Shown: positions 1 through 7,809, numbered from the stretch's first letter. The stretch is DNA of 64,000 nt from Bdellovibrio sp047344985 (GCF_047344985.1 NZ_CP178861.1:1612001-1676000); one strand, 5' to 3'. Numbers and translations: made by a program. Notes: generated by a model not told the origin, from the letters alone.

Positions 1-380
1 AAAATCTCAACATTGGGATTATGAAAATTATAAAGAAGCCCTAGGGGAGCACGAGGCCCCAAAGCAATCTCACCATCGTGCTTACCGCCGTTAATGCTAA
101 TCAAGCGAACACCAAGCCCGTAATATAACTCGATAGGTCCTTCCGTAGTCGCAAAGGAGCGCGCCCGATCCCAAAGATAAGTCGCATGCACATGCAAGCC
201 TTCGTAGTGCCCCGTCGAGTAAGCAAGAGCACCTTCTAGCGAGTGCTGGCCATCCATGCCCAGTCTTCCAGAGATCCCCGTGGGATCACCGATGACAGCC
301 CCCAAGGCGGCCTCAGCATGAGCGTGTTGAATTCCAAGAAGAGAAAGTAACAAAATGAATATCAAGAAAAGCTTCGTCAT
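1..380 (-). CDS. Secreted outer-membrane beta-barrel-like protein, 5' part only
   Basis: The reading frame is open to the left window edge; the ATG is at 380-378. The first ~23 residues form a signal peptide (MTKLFLIFILLLSLLGIQHA, then cleavage after HAHA). The mature part has alternating short hydrophobic and glycine-rich stretches (LEGALAYSTGHYEG, VHATYLWD, LYYGLGVRL) typical of small outer-membrane barrels. I do not know a function. The 3' end lies outside the window, so length and family cannot be judged. Confidence 0.7.
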   Translation of the reverse strand, partial: MTKLFLIFILLLSLLGIQHAHAEAALGAVIGDPTGISGRLGMDGQHSLEGALAYSTGHYEGLHVHATYLWDRARSFATTEGPIELYYGLGVRLISINGGKHDGEIALGPRAPLGLLYNFHNPNVEI

Positions 381-605
381 GAAGTTCCTCCGCTGTTTGA
401 TTATGCCAAGAGCTATCATGGATGCCAGATTTTCTTGTTGGCATGTTTCAAACCGAGTTCTGTTGTCGAAAGCTTAGTCAAAATACACAAGATTAAAGTT
501 GGAATTTCCAGCAAACTTCAATGTGATAAATCACTTGATTTACACATAATTTACATATATACATATGAATGTTTTCTTCTGGGTATCCATGGCGCCTGTT
601 TGACG

Positions 606-634
606 TTGACAAAAATGTACATTTTTTGTACTTT
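606..634 (+). promoter_or_regulatory. Toxin-antitoxin promoter with paired TGTACA operator boxes
   Basis: A consensus -35 (TTGACA, 606-611) is followed after 17 bp by TACTTT (629-634). Inside this promoter sit TGTACA (616-621) and TGTACT (627-632), 11 bp apart. The E. coli YefM antitoxin binds paired TGTACA-core boxes, so this is probably the autoregulatory operator of the downstream YefM/Phd-type antitoxin. AGGAGG at 641-646 serves the ATG at 651. Binding is inferred. Confidence 0.65.
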
Positions 635-650
635 TTCATTAGGAGGTCTT

Positions 651-950
651 ATGGAGTCTACTGGTGGAACTGAATTTAGAGCTAATTTGAAAGAATGGCT
701 TGATATGGCTGATACTGAAGTTGTGAAAGTAAATCGCCCAGGTGGAAAATCAGTGGTGATTTTAAATGCTGAAGCTTATGAGCGCCTAATGCTTGAGTTA
801 GTCGAACTGCGTGGTGTTCATAAGGGTTTGCTAGCAGTTGCAGAAGGCCGTGTTGTTCGTGGAGCTGATGTCGGAAATTCACTTTCTACTACAATGAGTA
901 AAGCAAAGGCAGCAGCCAGAGCTAAGCATAAAAAGGTGGCTGCGGGGTGA
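651..950 (+). CDS. YefM/Phd-family antitoxin
   Basis: A 99-residue protein. The ATG at 651 follows AGGAGG by four bases, which decides this start over upstream in-frame starts. The N-terminal ~50 residues match the Phd/YefM fold (EFRANLKEWLDMAD, then VVKVNRPGGKSVVILNAEAY, then ERLMLELVEL); this part binds DNA and dimerises. The basic Ala/Lys-rich tail (residues ~75-99) would be the disordered toxin-neutralising region. It overlaps the next gene by 4 bp (GTGA), the usual arrangement for a type II pair. Family confidence is high; activity is inferred. Confidence 0.88.
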   Translation: MESTGGTEFRANLKEWLDMADTEVVKVNRPGGKSVVILNAEAYERLMLELVELRGVHKGLLAVAEGRVVRGADVGNSLSTTMSKAKAAARAKHKKVAAG

Positions 951-1303
951 AAATTCCTCCCTATACTGAAGTTCTAACTGAATCTTTTCGAGAAGATTTT
1001 GCTGTCGTTGGTGAGTACATTATCGACTCGAATGTTGAAGCTGGTAATGACGTGGAATTCGCAATTGAAAAAGCTGAACAGTTTGAAAAGGAAGTTAGGG
1101 ATTTGATCAAAGATCTTACTCTTTTCCCCGAGCAGGGCACGATTAAGGCGACGTCTGCTGTTCGTGGAAAGCCTGTTTATGATGGTCGTTATTCGATTAG
1201 ATGGGTTGTTAATCACGATGCTCGTGAGGTTTCTTTGATCGCAATACACGATAATGAAAGACCTAAAGAGCTACGCTACGGGCAAGCAATGTCTGATGTT
1301 TAA
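947..1303 (+). CDS. RelE/ParE-superfamily toxin
   Basis: A 118-residue protein that starts with GTG overlapping the antitoxin stop, implying translational coupling. The middle (RDLIKDLTLFPEQGT) and C-terminal strands (VYDGRYSIRWVVNHDAREVSLIAIHDNERP) follow the RelE/ParE layout: helical hairpin, then a four-strand sheet ending in a conserved HD/R region. RelE members cleave ribosome-bound mRNA and ParE members poison gyrase; the sequence does not settle which. The YefM-type partner favours the YoeB/RelE side. Confidence 0.82.
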   Translation: MKIPPYTEVLTESFREDFAVVGEYIIDSNVEAGNDVEFAIEKAEQFEKEVRDLIKDLTLFPEQGTIKATSAVRGKPVYDGRYSIRWVVNHDAREVSLIAIHDNERPKELRYGQAMSDV

Positions 1304-1356
1304 AAGAACTCGCGTATCATGTAGTTTATCTTAAGTACTTGGCAGAAAATGATCTT

Positions 1357-1734
1357 ATGTATGTGCACTTCGAGATGAACGTTCCTAATACGCAAACTCG
1401 TACTGGACACAGTGACGTTTTTAAATTTGTTGCGAAGGCTGATAAAACTAAAATTATTGGCTATGAAATTGAAAATGCATCTAGGAATCTTAAATATATT
1501 TTGACGGACTTGAATTTGAACAGCAAACAAAAGTTGGCAATTTGTCTTTACTTTATCCGCGAGAGAGAAGGAAAGTCTCAAAAGGATTTTGCTGCTGATC
1601 TTAATATTTCAGAGAGTACATATAAAAGCTTGGAAAGAGCTGAGCACAATATTAGCTTTGATACCCTTGATGGTATTTTTGGTAAATTTCCAAATGAGCC
1701 CATTTTGGAAAATGTTTTCCATAAAGTCGGTTAA
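1357..1734 (+). CDS. HTH (XRE-like) protein downstream of the toxin-antitoxin pair
   Basis: About 125 residues from the ATG at 1357 (an in-frame TTG at 1339 is the alternative). The C-terminal half carries a helix-turn-helix of the lambda-repressor type (GKSQKDFAADLNISESTYKS, then LERAEHNISFDTL). The N-terminal ~60 residues are not recognised. It starts ~53 bp after the toxin gene on the same strand, so it may be a third, regulatory member of the cassette, but nothing proves this. Confidence 0.6.
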   Translation: MYVHFEMNVPNTQTRTGHSDVFKFVAKADKTKIIGYEIENASRNLKYILTDLNLNSKQKLAICLYFIREREGKSQKDFAADLNISESTYKSLERAEHNISFDTLDGIFGKFPNEPILENVFHKVG

Positions 1735-1735
1735 A

Positions 1736-1870
1736 ATGAAAAAGAAAACTCCCAAAGCAAAAAATAAATTCTCAAACTTAAAAGACAGAAAATCTTTTTA
1801 CAAATGCGACCCAAAAGATTTGTTTAAAAATGATTGGCTCAAAGAGTGGAAGCCATTCATCTCTGCTTAA
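1736..1870 (+). CDS. Small basic hypothetical protein
   Basis: A 44-residue reading frame starting 1 bp after the stop of the HTH gene. It is lysine-rich at the N-terminus (MKKKTPKAKNKFSNLKDRKS) and has a Trp-containing end. The tight spacing suggests translation coupled to the HTH gene. Its last 14 bases overlap the convergent PPC-domain gene. No family recognised; it could be spurious. Confidence 0.35.
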   Translation: MKKKTPKAKNKFSNLKDRKSFYKCDPKDLFKNDWLKEWKPFISA

Positions 1871-2279
1871 TAACCAACTCTTTATACCCCGTATGCCCAT
1901 CCTGCTCACGGGTGAACGTCAAATCCTGATTCTCCAACAACATAATCTCAGCCGTTGTGTGAATCTCAGACCCATCCATCAAGTGACCACCGATCACCGC
2001 ACCCTCAAAGTTCGCAACAGAGATATGCAAATGCACACCGCCGGTGCCTACGGTGCCAGTTAAAGAAACAATCTCAAACGGTCCTTGAAATTCAACAACG
2101 TCTTTGCCTCCCGACAGGCGAATGTGGGCCTTTGTTAGGCTCCCAACGGAACTGACAACGCAGGCCGCGTGGAGGTGATGCAATTGGCAATAATAAAGGA
2201 GCTCTTTTTTGAGGTCTTGTCCCGGTCTCAAACGGAAACAGTGGCTTGTCACAGAGCTAGTATAAGGTTGAGTCGCCAT
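1857..2279 (-). CDS. PPC-domain (DUF296) DNA-binding-type protein
   Basis: A 140-residue protein starting at the ATG at 2279. It is nearly the length of one PPC/DUF296 domain: SHCFRLRPGQDLKKELLYYC at the N-terminus, AACVVSSVGSLTKAHIRL, then the signature GTGGVHLHISVANFEGAVIG with the H-x-H pair, then GSEIHTTAEIMLLE. Prokaryotic PPC proteins form trimers; in plants the domain sits in AT-hook proteins. The bacterial role is not well established. Monocistronic and convergent with the toxin-antitoxin group. Confidence 0.8.
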   Translation of the reverse strand: MATQPYTSSVTSHCFRLRPGQDLKKELLYYCQLHHLHAACVVSSVGSLTKAHIRLSGGKDVVEFQGPFEIVSLTGTVGTGGVHLHISVANFEGAVIGGHLMDGSEIHTTAEIMLLENQDLTFTREQDGHTGYKELVIKQR

Positions 2280-2387
2280 AAGAAAACCCCTTTTTATTGA
2301 CAGAAATCGAACACAGTTTGCTTTGCTCCTCTGACGGAGAGGAGTATCATAGATGAACGGCCACCTCTCACCAGAATGGGCACATTT

Positions 2388-3377
2388 ATGAAAGTATATT
2401 CTGATATCACGAAGACGATTGGTCAAACCCCCTTGGTTGAAATGCAAAGAATCGGGAAGGGGCTGCCAGGAAAGTTACTTCTTAAGCTTGAATTTTTTAA
2501 TCCCTTAGCTTCCGTCAAAGACCGTATCGGACTTGCGATGATCGAAGACGCTGAGCGCACAGGCAAACTAAAACCCGGAATGCAAATCATCGAACCTACG
2601 AGTGGCAACACGGGGATCGCGCTAGCATTCGTGGCCGCAGCAAAAGGTTATCAAATCACTCTGACAATGCCAGAGACAATGTCGCAAGAGCGCAGAACTT
2701 TGCTCTTAATGTTGGGAGCAAAAATCATTCTAACTCCAGGGCCTCTTGGAATGAAGGGGGCTATCGCAAAAGCCATGGAGCTGATGGATAAAACTCCGAA
2801 CGCATGGATGGCAGGGCAGTTCGATAATGCTGCTAATCCAGCAATTCATAAAGAAACCACAGCAATGGAAATTTGGAACGACACTGATGGCAAAGTGGAC
2901 ATGGTCATTAGTGGCGTAGGTACTTCAGGAACCATCACAGGTGTTGGACAATTTTTAAAAGCGAAAAAACCAAGCGTAAAAATGATTGCAGTAGAGCCAA
3001 CAGAAAGCCCTGTGCTCTCGGGAGGAAAACCAGGTCCCCACAAAATCCAAGGCCTCGGTGCGGGATTTATTCCAAGTGTGATGGATCGCTCCGTTGTTGA
3101 TGGGGTAGAGCAAGTTTCTTCCGAAGAGTCGATGAAGATGGCCCGTGAAGTGATAAAAACCGAAGGCATTCCTGTAGGAATTTCTTCGGGAGCCGCAATC
3201 ACTGCAGGCCTAAGACAAGCCTCACGTGAAGAAAATCGCGGCAAGTGGATCGTGGTGATTATTCCAAGTACAACTGAACGTTATCTTTCAACGCTGCTCG
3301 CAGAACAAGAGCGCCAAGAAGCGCAAGGTTTGCAAGTAGCCACAGTGGATGAAACCTATTTAAGCAAGGTGAAGTAA
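2388..3377 (+). CDS. cysK: Cysteine synthase (O-acetylserine sulfhydrylase)
   Basis: A 329-residue PLP enzyme of fold type II that makes L-cysteine from O-acetylserine and sulfide in the cytoplasm. The PLP lysine is in ASVKDRIG (Lys44 from this start). The substrate loop PTSGNTGIALA, the phosphate-binding loop GTSGTITGVG and GISSGAA are all present. The ATG at 2388 gives the usual family N-terminus (MKVYSDITKTIGQTPLVEM); an in-frame ATG at 2376 is possible. Cystathionine beta-synthase shares the core, but this length has no extra domains. Followed 5 bp later by an EEP-family gene. Confidence 0.93.
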   Translation: MKVYSDITKTIGQTPLVEMQRIGKGLPGKLLLKLEFFNPLASVKDRIGLAMIEDAERTGKLKPGMQIIEPTSGNTGIALAFVAAAKGYQITLTMPETMSQERRTLLLMLGAKIILTPGPLGMKGAIAKAMELMDKTPNAWMAGQFDNAANPAIHKETTAMEIWNDTDGKVDMVISGVGTSGTITGVGQFLKAKKPSVKMIAVEPTESPVLSGGKPGPHKIQGLGAGFIPSVMDRSVVDGVEQVSSEESMKMAREVIKTEGIPVGISSGAAITAGLRQASREENRGKWIVVIIPSTTERYLSTLLAEQERQEAQGLQVATVDETYLSKVK

Positions 3378-3382
3378 GTAAA

Positions 3383-4138
3383 ATGGTTCCTTATATCGTA
3401 CCTGCGAAAGAAAAAGTCTTACTCAAGATCGGCGAGAGCGAGCTTATCGCTCCCTCTGTCGCTCCGTCGGAGTTTGATATCTTCGTTTGGAATGTCTATA
3501 AGGGACAAAAAGCCCACATCTTTGAAAATGACTTTAGACGACTCGGAGAAGGAAAAGATTTTATCCTTCTTCAAGAGGCGATCCTAGATCAGCGCATGCC
3601 AAAACTTTGGAAAGAAAATTTCTCCTCTTACGAATGGCATTTGGCGCAGAGTTTTCACTATAAAAAAGATCTTTCAAGTACAGGCGTGGCAATCGGTTCT
3701 AAGCTTCGTCCCGAAGCTGTGGATTTTATTCGCGCAAAAACCAGAGAGTTCTTTTGGCTAACACCGAAGCTCACACTTTTTAACGAATATGATTTCGCAG
3801 GCACGAAAGCTTTATTCGTGTGCACGCACGTCTTGAACTTCGTGACGTTGGGAGCATTCACAAACTCCCTCTACGAAATTGCAGAGAAGATTTCTGAATT
3901 CAAGGGACCTATCGTATTAGCTGGAGATTTCAATACCTGGAATTTCAAACGCTACATGATCATGAAAAGTATTTTTAGAGATTTAAATCTAGAACACTTA
4001 GATCTCGACGACGACGGCCGTGTTCTTAAGCTCGATCATGTCTTCGTAAGAGGATTTGACGTAGTTAAGGCCCGAGTGCATCACACAGTAGTGAGCTCGG
4101 ACCATTTTCCCCTAGAAATTCGTCTTAAGCTCGCATAA
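3383..4138 (+). CDS. Endonuclease/exonuclease/phosphatase (EEP) family protein
   Basis: A 251-residue protein with the EEP catalytic set in order: WNVYKG (metal Asn), FILLQEA (metal Glu), an internal His region (VCTHVLNF), GDFNTWN (catalytic Asp/Asn), LDHVFV and the terminal SDHFPL His. Members cleave phosphodiester or phosphate-ester bonds in nucleic acids or lipids; the substrate here is unknown. No signal peptide is visible. It starts 5 bp after cysK and is probably co-transcribed. Confidence 0.85.
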   Translation: MVPYIVPAKEKVLLKIGESELIAPSVAPSEFDIFVWNVYKGQKAHIFENDFRRLGEGKDFILLQEAILDQRMPKLWKENFSSYEWHLAQSFHYKKDLSSTGVAIGSKLRPEAVDFIRAKTREFFWLTPKLTLFNEYDFAGTKALFVCTHVLNFVTLGAFTNSLYEIAEKISEFKGPIVLAGDFNTWNFKRYMIMKSIFRDLNLEHLDLDDDGRVLKLDHVFVRGFDVVKARVHHTVVSSDHFPLEIRLKLA

Positions 4139-4171
4139 GTATAATAAGTATTGTTTACTAAGCTGGTGAAA

Positions 4172-4633
4172 ATGAGAAACAATTTAATTGAAGATTATAT
4201 TGCAAGAGCCCAAATTCGAATTGGCTCAGTGGAGTATTTGTTTAAGAAAAAATCTTGGTCTGACGTTATTGTGGAATCCAATAAAGTTGTAGATCTCGCT
4301 TTGCGATCATTATTGCTAGAGTGTCAAATCGACGTATTTGGTATTCACGATGTTTCCGGAATTCTTACGCAAGAAGAAAATAAATTGCCTAAAGAAATAA
4401 AAAAGGATCTCGAAAAAATTTGTGATATTTCACGAAGTCTTCGTCGAGATCGTGAGCTAGCATATTATGGTAGCGAAGATCTTACGCCTTCCGAATTTTA
4501 TAAAGAAAAAGATGCAAAGGAAGCTCTCGAGTCTGCAAAGTATATTGTAAAGAGGATTTCATCTGCTCTTGAAAGTCATTCTTCAAGTAATTTAACCTCG
4601 ACCGGAGAAAAGTGGAAAGCTGACGAAGATTAA
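4172..4633 (+). CDS. HEPN-domain protein
   Basis: About 153 residues from the ATG at 4172 (GTG at 4166 and TTG at 4151 are alternatives). The pattern fits a HEPN four-helix bundle: an N-terminal IEDYIARAQIRIGSVEYLF, WSDVIVESNKVVDLALRSLL, then RRDRELAYYGSEDLTP and an Ala-rich last helix. HEPN RNases usually carry R-x4-6-H; I see the Arg-rich turn but no clear His, so catalysis is doubtful. No nucleotidyltransferase partner is adjacent. Its stop overlaps the convergent next gene by 4 bp. Confidence 0.65.
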   Translation: MRNNLIEDYIARAQIRIGSVEYLFKKKSWSDVIVESNKVVDLALRSLLLECQIDVFGIHDVSGILTQEENKLPKEIKKDLEKICDISRSLRRDRELAYYGSEDLTPSEFYKEKDAKEALESAKYIVKRISSALESHSSSNLTSTGEKWKADED

Positions 4634-5145
4634 ATTTGAGGACTGAGTTCCCGCGCCCACTTCCAAAGCTGATCAGGAGACAATCCCGGAGTGCCTTCCA
4701 ACTTCCAGTAACTTTTCGGCCAGACTTGTTTGTTAAACTTCATCGGATGTGTCGGAACTCCCAAAAGTTTTCCAATCAGTTCCGTGCAGTAAAACGCATC
4801 GTCACTCCACGAATACCAAAAATCAAAAGGACGACCCATGTAAGGTTTTACTTGGGACAAATGCACATCCATCGGGATCTCAACAATATCAGCGACAACA
4901 CCACGGTGTTGCAGGTCTTCCCAAGAAACAATCGCGACACCTTCGCCTGGATAGGCGTTGAGCCACTTATCACCAATCTCATCAAATTGAATGGCTGTGT
5001 GAGAAAATCTTCCGCCTGGTTCGTATTGCACAAGCTCGCCGTTGCGATCATAAAGCTCTAAAAAAGCAATGCGCGATTTTGCAAAAGCAGGGGAGCTTAA
5101 AGAAAGAAAAAGAAATGCAAAAGAAAGCCATGTTTTCATACCCAT
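4630..5145 (-). CDS. Secreted YiiX/YaeF-type permuted papain-like hydrolase
   Basis: A 171-residue protein with a signal peptide (MKTWLSFAFLFLSLSSPAFA from Met3). The order of catalytic-looking residues is His first (GGRFSHTAIQF, His49) and Cys later (DDAFYCTELIGKLLG, Cys120), which is the circularly permuted NlpC/P60 arrangement of YiiX/YaeF (lipid or amide hydrolases). Likely periplasmic. Met1 and Met3 are both possible starts. Family assignment rests on motif order and is fairly good; the substrate is unknown. Confidence 0.72.
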   Translation of the reverse strand: MGMKTWLSFAFLFLSLSSPAFAKSRIAFLELYDRNGELVQYEPGGRFSHTAIQFDEIGDKWLNAYPGEGVAIVSWEDLQHRGVVADIVEIPMDVHLSQVKPYMGRPFDFWYSWSDDAFYCTELIGKLLGVPTHPMKFNKQVWPKSYWKLEGTPGLSPDQLWKWARELSPQI

Positions 5146-5188
5146 GGCATACTTTTAAAGGTCTATGAAGGCAAGAAATAGCGCCGGG

Positions 5189-5722
5189 TTATTTTTTAGA
5201 AGCTTTGTGTGTAAGCCAAAGGGTAGGAGATTTTACAAGAGTCACAAGTTCTCCTCCTAAAGCCGCACCAAAAAGCCACAAAAGGCCCGCTTCAAAAGTC
5301 ACTTCGTGGCTGACAAGAGCTAAGCCGCCCAAAGAGACTAAAGCCAGTGTTGAGATGCTTAAAACGCGCGAACGCAAAATCATCAACCATTCGTCACGTT
5401 TTAAAATCATTCGCGCTATCAAGAATGAAATCGAAAGATAAAGAGCACCACAGAAGACGTTACAGAACTGAGGACTGATCTTCATAAAGTAATGCATCAA
5501 TCCGCCGCCATCAAAAAAGAGCTGCACACCAAACTGCGAACAGCTCATCAAAGTTACGAGTGAACCCAGCAAATGTGCAAAACCCAACTTCGTCGCCACA
5601 GTCCACGCAGAAGGAAGTTCGTTTTGCAATTGCTCATGAATCTTAGAAAGAACAAAAGAGGAACCAGCAGCGTCTGCCGGATCATTCACAAAAGACTCAA
5701 AATCTTTTTTAATGTCTTTCAT
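5189..5722 (-). CDS. Membrane protein following an ECF sigma factor, possible anti-sigma factor
   Basis: A 177-residue protein whose ATG lies 1 bp after the sigma-factor stop. The N-terminal ~40 residues are soluble and charged (KKDFESFVNDPADAAG), followed by about four hydrophobic segments (LGFAHLLGSLVTLMS, NVFCGALYLSISFLIA, VLSISTLALVSLGGLAL, AGLLWLFGAALGG). The tight coupling to a sigma gene suggests a membrane anti-sigma factor. I see no zinc-binding HxxxCxxC motif of classical ZAS proteins, so this role is an inference from position. Confidence 0.6.
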   Translation of the reverse strand: MKDIKKDFESFVNDPADAAGSSFVLSKIHEQLQNELPSAWTVATKLGFAHLLGSLVTLMSCSQFGVQLFFDGGGLMHYFMKISPQFCNVFCGALYLSISFLIARMILKRDEWLMILRSRVLSISTLALVSLGGLALVSHEVTFEAGLLWLFGAALGGELVTLVKSPTLWLTHKASKK

Positions 5723-5723
5723 A

Positions 5724-6302
5724 TTATTCCTCCTTCTGCTTCAGCTTACGAGCCTGCGGCTCTGCAGCTCTGCCCGGCGCAAGCCGGTTGCGTAACAAAC
5801 GCAAACTGCGACTCACGATTTGACGAATATTGCTTTCGGACTCTTTCAAAATTTCCGCAATTTCGTTGTACTCAAGCTCATCCAAATAACGAAGCTTCAT
5901 CACTTCTTGCTCGCGGGGTTTAAGCTCATTAAGCAAGGCCTGAGCTTCATCCTTCGTCTCTAATATAGGAGCGGCCCCGTCGGTTTGTGACAACGAATCA
6001 TCCCACTCGGCAAAATCCTTAATTTCGCGATTTCTATAGTCTTTAAGCTCACTGCGCGTGATGACGTAGATCCAGGCTAAGGCCGAATGGCGAGGGTCGT
6101 AGAGATGTTTTTTACGGTGAAGCTGCATAAATACAATCTGCAATAAATCTTCCGCGCGCTCCGTCGGAAGACCGCGACGGTGGGCGTAGCTTAGAATACG
6201 ACCAGAGTGTCTCAAATAAAGATGGTCCAAGGCCTTATATTCGCCCTCGGACAATTTAATGAGTAACTCTTCGTCTGTTAGATCTTGCAGATTTTTTTTC
6301 AT
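5724..6302 (-). CDS. RNA polymerase sigma factor, ECF type
   Basis: A 192-residue protein with region 2 (YKALDHLYLRHSGRILSYAH, then AEDLLQIVFMQLHRKKHLYD, ALAWIYVITRSELKDYRN) and region 4 (LKPREQEVMKLRYLDELEYN, then EIAEILKESESNIRQIVSRS). No region 1.1 or 3, as in group 4 sigma factors. The last ~20 residues (APGRAAEPQARKLKQKEE) are an extra tail whose DNA resembles the GC-rich repeat seen elsewhere in the window. Co-transcribed with the membrane protein that follows. Confidence 0.9.
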   Translation of the reverse strand: MKKNLQDLTDEELLIKLSEGEYKALDHLYLRHSGRILSYAHRRGLPTERAEDLLQIVFMQLHRKKHLYDPRHSALAWIYVITRSELKDYRNREIKDFAEWDDSLSQTDGAAPILETKDEAQALLNELKPREQEVMKLRYLDELEYNEIAEILKESESNIRQIVSRSLRLLRNRLAPGRAAEPQARKLKQKEE

Positions 6303-6372
6303 CCGTTTGTCACAACCAAGTTGGCTTCATCCTAATGATAGTTAAAGGCGCGCACAACAAGGAAATGAGAAT

Positions 6373-7002
6373 ATGAATAAATTGATACTTGGAATTTTAG
6401 TACTTATATGTGGTGCCGTCACAGCCAATGCACATCCGGTTTCTTTTCAAGGAGCCGTGTCACTCATGTCTTATAATAAAGAAAAAGAGAACGAGCTTTT
6501 ACTGACGTACTCTTTTGATCGTCAGTGGGCTGTCGGTCTTAATTATTTTAAAATGGAAAATTTTGAATTCACAATTCCGCGAATCAACTTTCTTGCGAAA
6601 CGTTGGAACAACGATGACTCGCAGGGAAATATTTATTTAAGTGCGGGTTACGGAAGTGACAGATCTTATGACGAAATCAAAGGTGTCGCTCTAGGATCCG
6701 TCGAAGCCGATTGGGAATCTCGCAAGTACTATACATCCATTCAGTATAATAAATTTTTTCGACAGGACTCTGATAAAGCAGATCGTACAGATTATGAACA
6801 CATTAAAGGACGACTCGGCGTCGCCCCTTACTTGGCAGAGTTTAGTGAACTCAACACATGGCTCATTGTTCAATTCGACAAAGAAAATGACAAGGCTATT
6901 GAGACAACTCAATTCATTCGCATGTTCTATAAAAACGCAATGATCGAACTTGGCGCCACTATAGGCGGAGGCTGGGCATTTAATTATATGGTGCACTTTT
7001 AA
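6373..7002 (+). CDS. Secreted hypothetical protein, probable outer-membrane barrel
   Basis: A 209-residue protein with a signal peptide (MNKLILGILVLICGAVTANA, cleavage before HPVSF). The rest alternates polar and aromatic residues in strand-like segments (NELLLTYSFDRQWAVGLNYF, NIYLSAGYGSD, KYYTSIQYNKFF) and ends in an aromatic residue (NYMVHF), as outer-membrane barrels do. It precedes the MerP/MerT-like pair on the same strand by ~65 bp and could relate to metal handling, but no family is recognised. Confidence 0.65.
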   Translation: MNKLILGILVLICGAVTANAHPVSFQGAVSLMSYNKEKENELLLTYSFDRQWAVGLNYFKMENFEFTIPRINFLAKRWNNDDSQGNIYLSAGYGSDRSYDEIKGVALGSVEADWESRKYYTSIQYNKFFRQDSDKADRTDYEHIKGRLGVAPYLAEFSELNTWLIVQFDKENDKAIETTQFIRMFYKNAMIELGATIGGGWAFNYMVHF

Positions 7003-7015
7003 GCGACGGCAGTCG

Positions 7016-7050
7016 GCAGAGTGGAGCGCGCCACGCGCGGGAACTGAAGC
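7016..7050 (+). repeat. Degenerate copy of the GC-rich dispersed repeat
   Basis: The intergenic sequence GGCAGAGTGGAGCGC...CTGAAGC lines up, with gaps, to the 44-bp element at 9910-9953 and inside metG. It lies between the stop of the barrel-like gene and the MerP-like gene. Similarity is partial, so this copy is tentative. Confidence 0.35.
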
Positions 7051-7066
7051 ATTACAAGGAGTAACT

Positions 7067-7342
7067 ATGAAAAAACTAATTCTCTCTTTAACAATTCTCT
7101 TCGCAACAACAACGTCTTTCGCAGCAGAAGTTGAAACCGTCGGAGTCAAAGGCATGGTGTGCTCTTTCTGCGCTCAAGGCATCACGAAAAAATTTAAAGA
7201 GCAGCCAGAAATTGCAAACGTCGATGTGAGCCTTGAAAACAAATTCGTAAAGCTCACGTACAAAGACGGGCAGAAGATGACTCACGAAAAAATCCAAACT
7301 CTTTTAAAAGAGGCAGGATATGAAGCTAGCTTCAACAAATAA
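7067..7342 (+). CDS. Periplasmic heavy-metal-associated (MerP-like) protein
   Basis: A 91-residue protein: a signal peptide (MKKLILSLTILFATTTSFA) followed by one HMA domain with the metal site GMVCSFC, i.e. the GMxCxxC motif of MerP and CopZ-type proteins. It ends in the usual EAGYEA. It would bind a soft metal ion in the periplasm and hand it to the overlapping membrane protein. Which metal is not visible. Confidence 0.85.
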   Translation: MKKLILSLTILFATTTSFAAEVETVGVKGMVCSFCAQGITKKFKEQPEIANVDVSLENKFVKLTYKDGQKMTHEKIQTLLKEAGYEASFNK

Positions 7343-7697
7343 GTTCTTTACGTTTCTCACTCTGTTTAGTTCAACGGGCACACTGATCTGTTGTGCTCTA
7401 CCAGCTTTACTCGTAAGCCTTGGCATGGGAGCCGTTCTTGCGGGCCTTGCCGGAAATGTTCCAGGTCTAATTTGGATTTCCGAAAATAAGCTCACAGTTT
7501 TTGTGTTCGCCGGAATCATGTTGTCATTAAATGGATTTCTTCTTTGGAGAAACCGCAACGCTCCGTGTCCCATTGACCCGAAACTCAGAGATGCCTGTAT
7601 TTCAGGCAGAAAGTTCTCTTCTCGCGTCTATATTCTATCAGTTCTTGTTTTCCTCACCGGATTTTTCTTCGCGTTCATCGCTCCTAAGATCTTTTAA
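7320..7697 (+). CDS. Small membrane protein, MerT/MerC-like metal transporter candidate
   Basis: A 125-residue protein overlapping the MerP-like gene by 23 bp. It has about three hydrophobic helices; the first contains a Cys pair (LICCALPALLVSLG) as MerT/MerC first helices do, then LAGNVPGLIWISENK, a second and third helix, and a Cys in a cytoplasmic loop (NAPCPIDPKLRDACIS). The pairing with an HMA protein supports metal import or transfer across the inner membrane. No merA or merR gene is seen nearby, so mercury resistance is not implied. Confidence 0.7.
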   Translation: MKLASTNKFFTFLTLFSSTGTLICCALPALLVSLGMGAVLAGLAGNVPGLIWISENKLTVFVFAGIMLSLNGFLLWRNRNAPCPIDPKLRDACISGRKFSSRVYILSVLVFLTGFFFAFIAPKIF

Positions 7698-7734
7698 TGC
7701 GGCGCACTTCGATTGAAGTGCCTCGTACTCCAGA

Positions 7735-7764
7735 TTGACTAATTGCAATGAAGACAGGTATCTC
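7735..7764 (+). promoter_or_regulatory. Candidate promoter of the pyrophosphatase gene
   Basis: TTGACT (7735-7740) and TATCTC (7759-7764), 18 bp apart, lie ~45 bp before the hppA ATG. Just upstream, CACTTC-GATT-GAAGTG (7706-7721) can form a small hairpin that may end the preceding transcript. Assigned by eye only. Confidence 0.35.
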
Positions 7765-7809
7765 TAAGCCTTCGTAATTTAAACGAGAAATCAAACATGG
7801 AGTGCAACA

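Noticed and set aside
7067..7697. Mercury resistance operon
   Set aside because: MerP- and MerT-like genes are present, but no merA reductase or merR, so a general metal role is safer.
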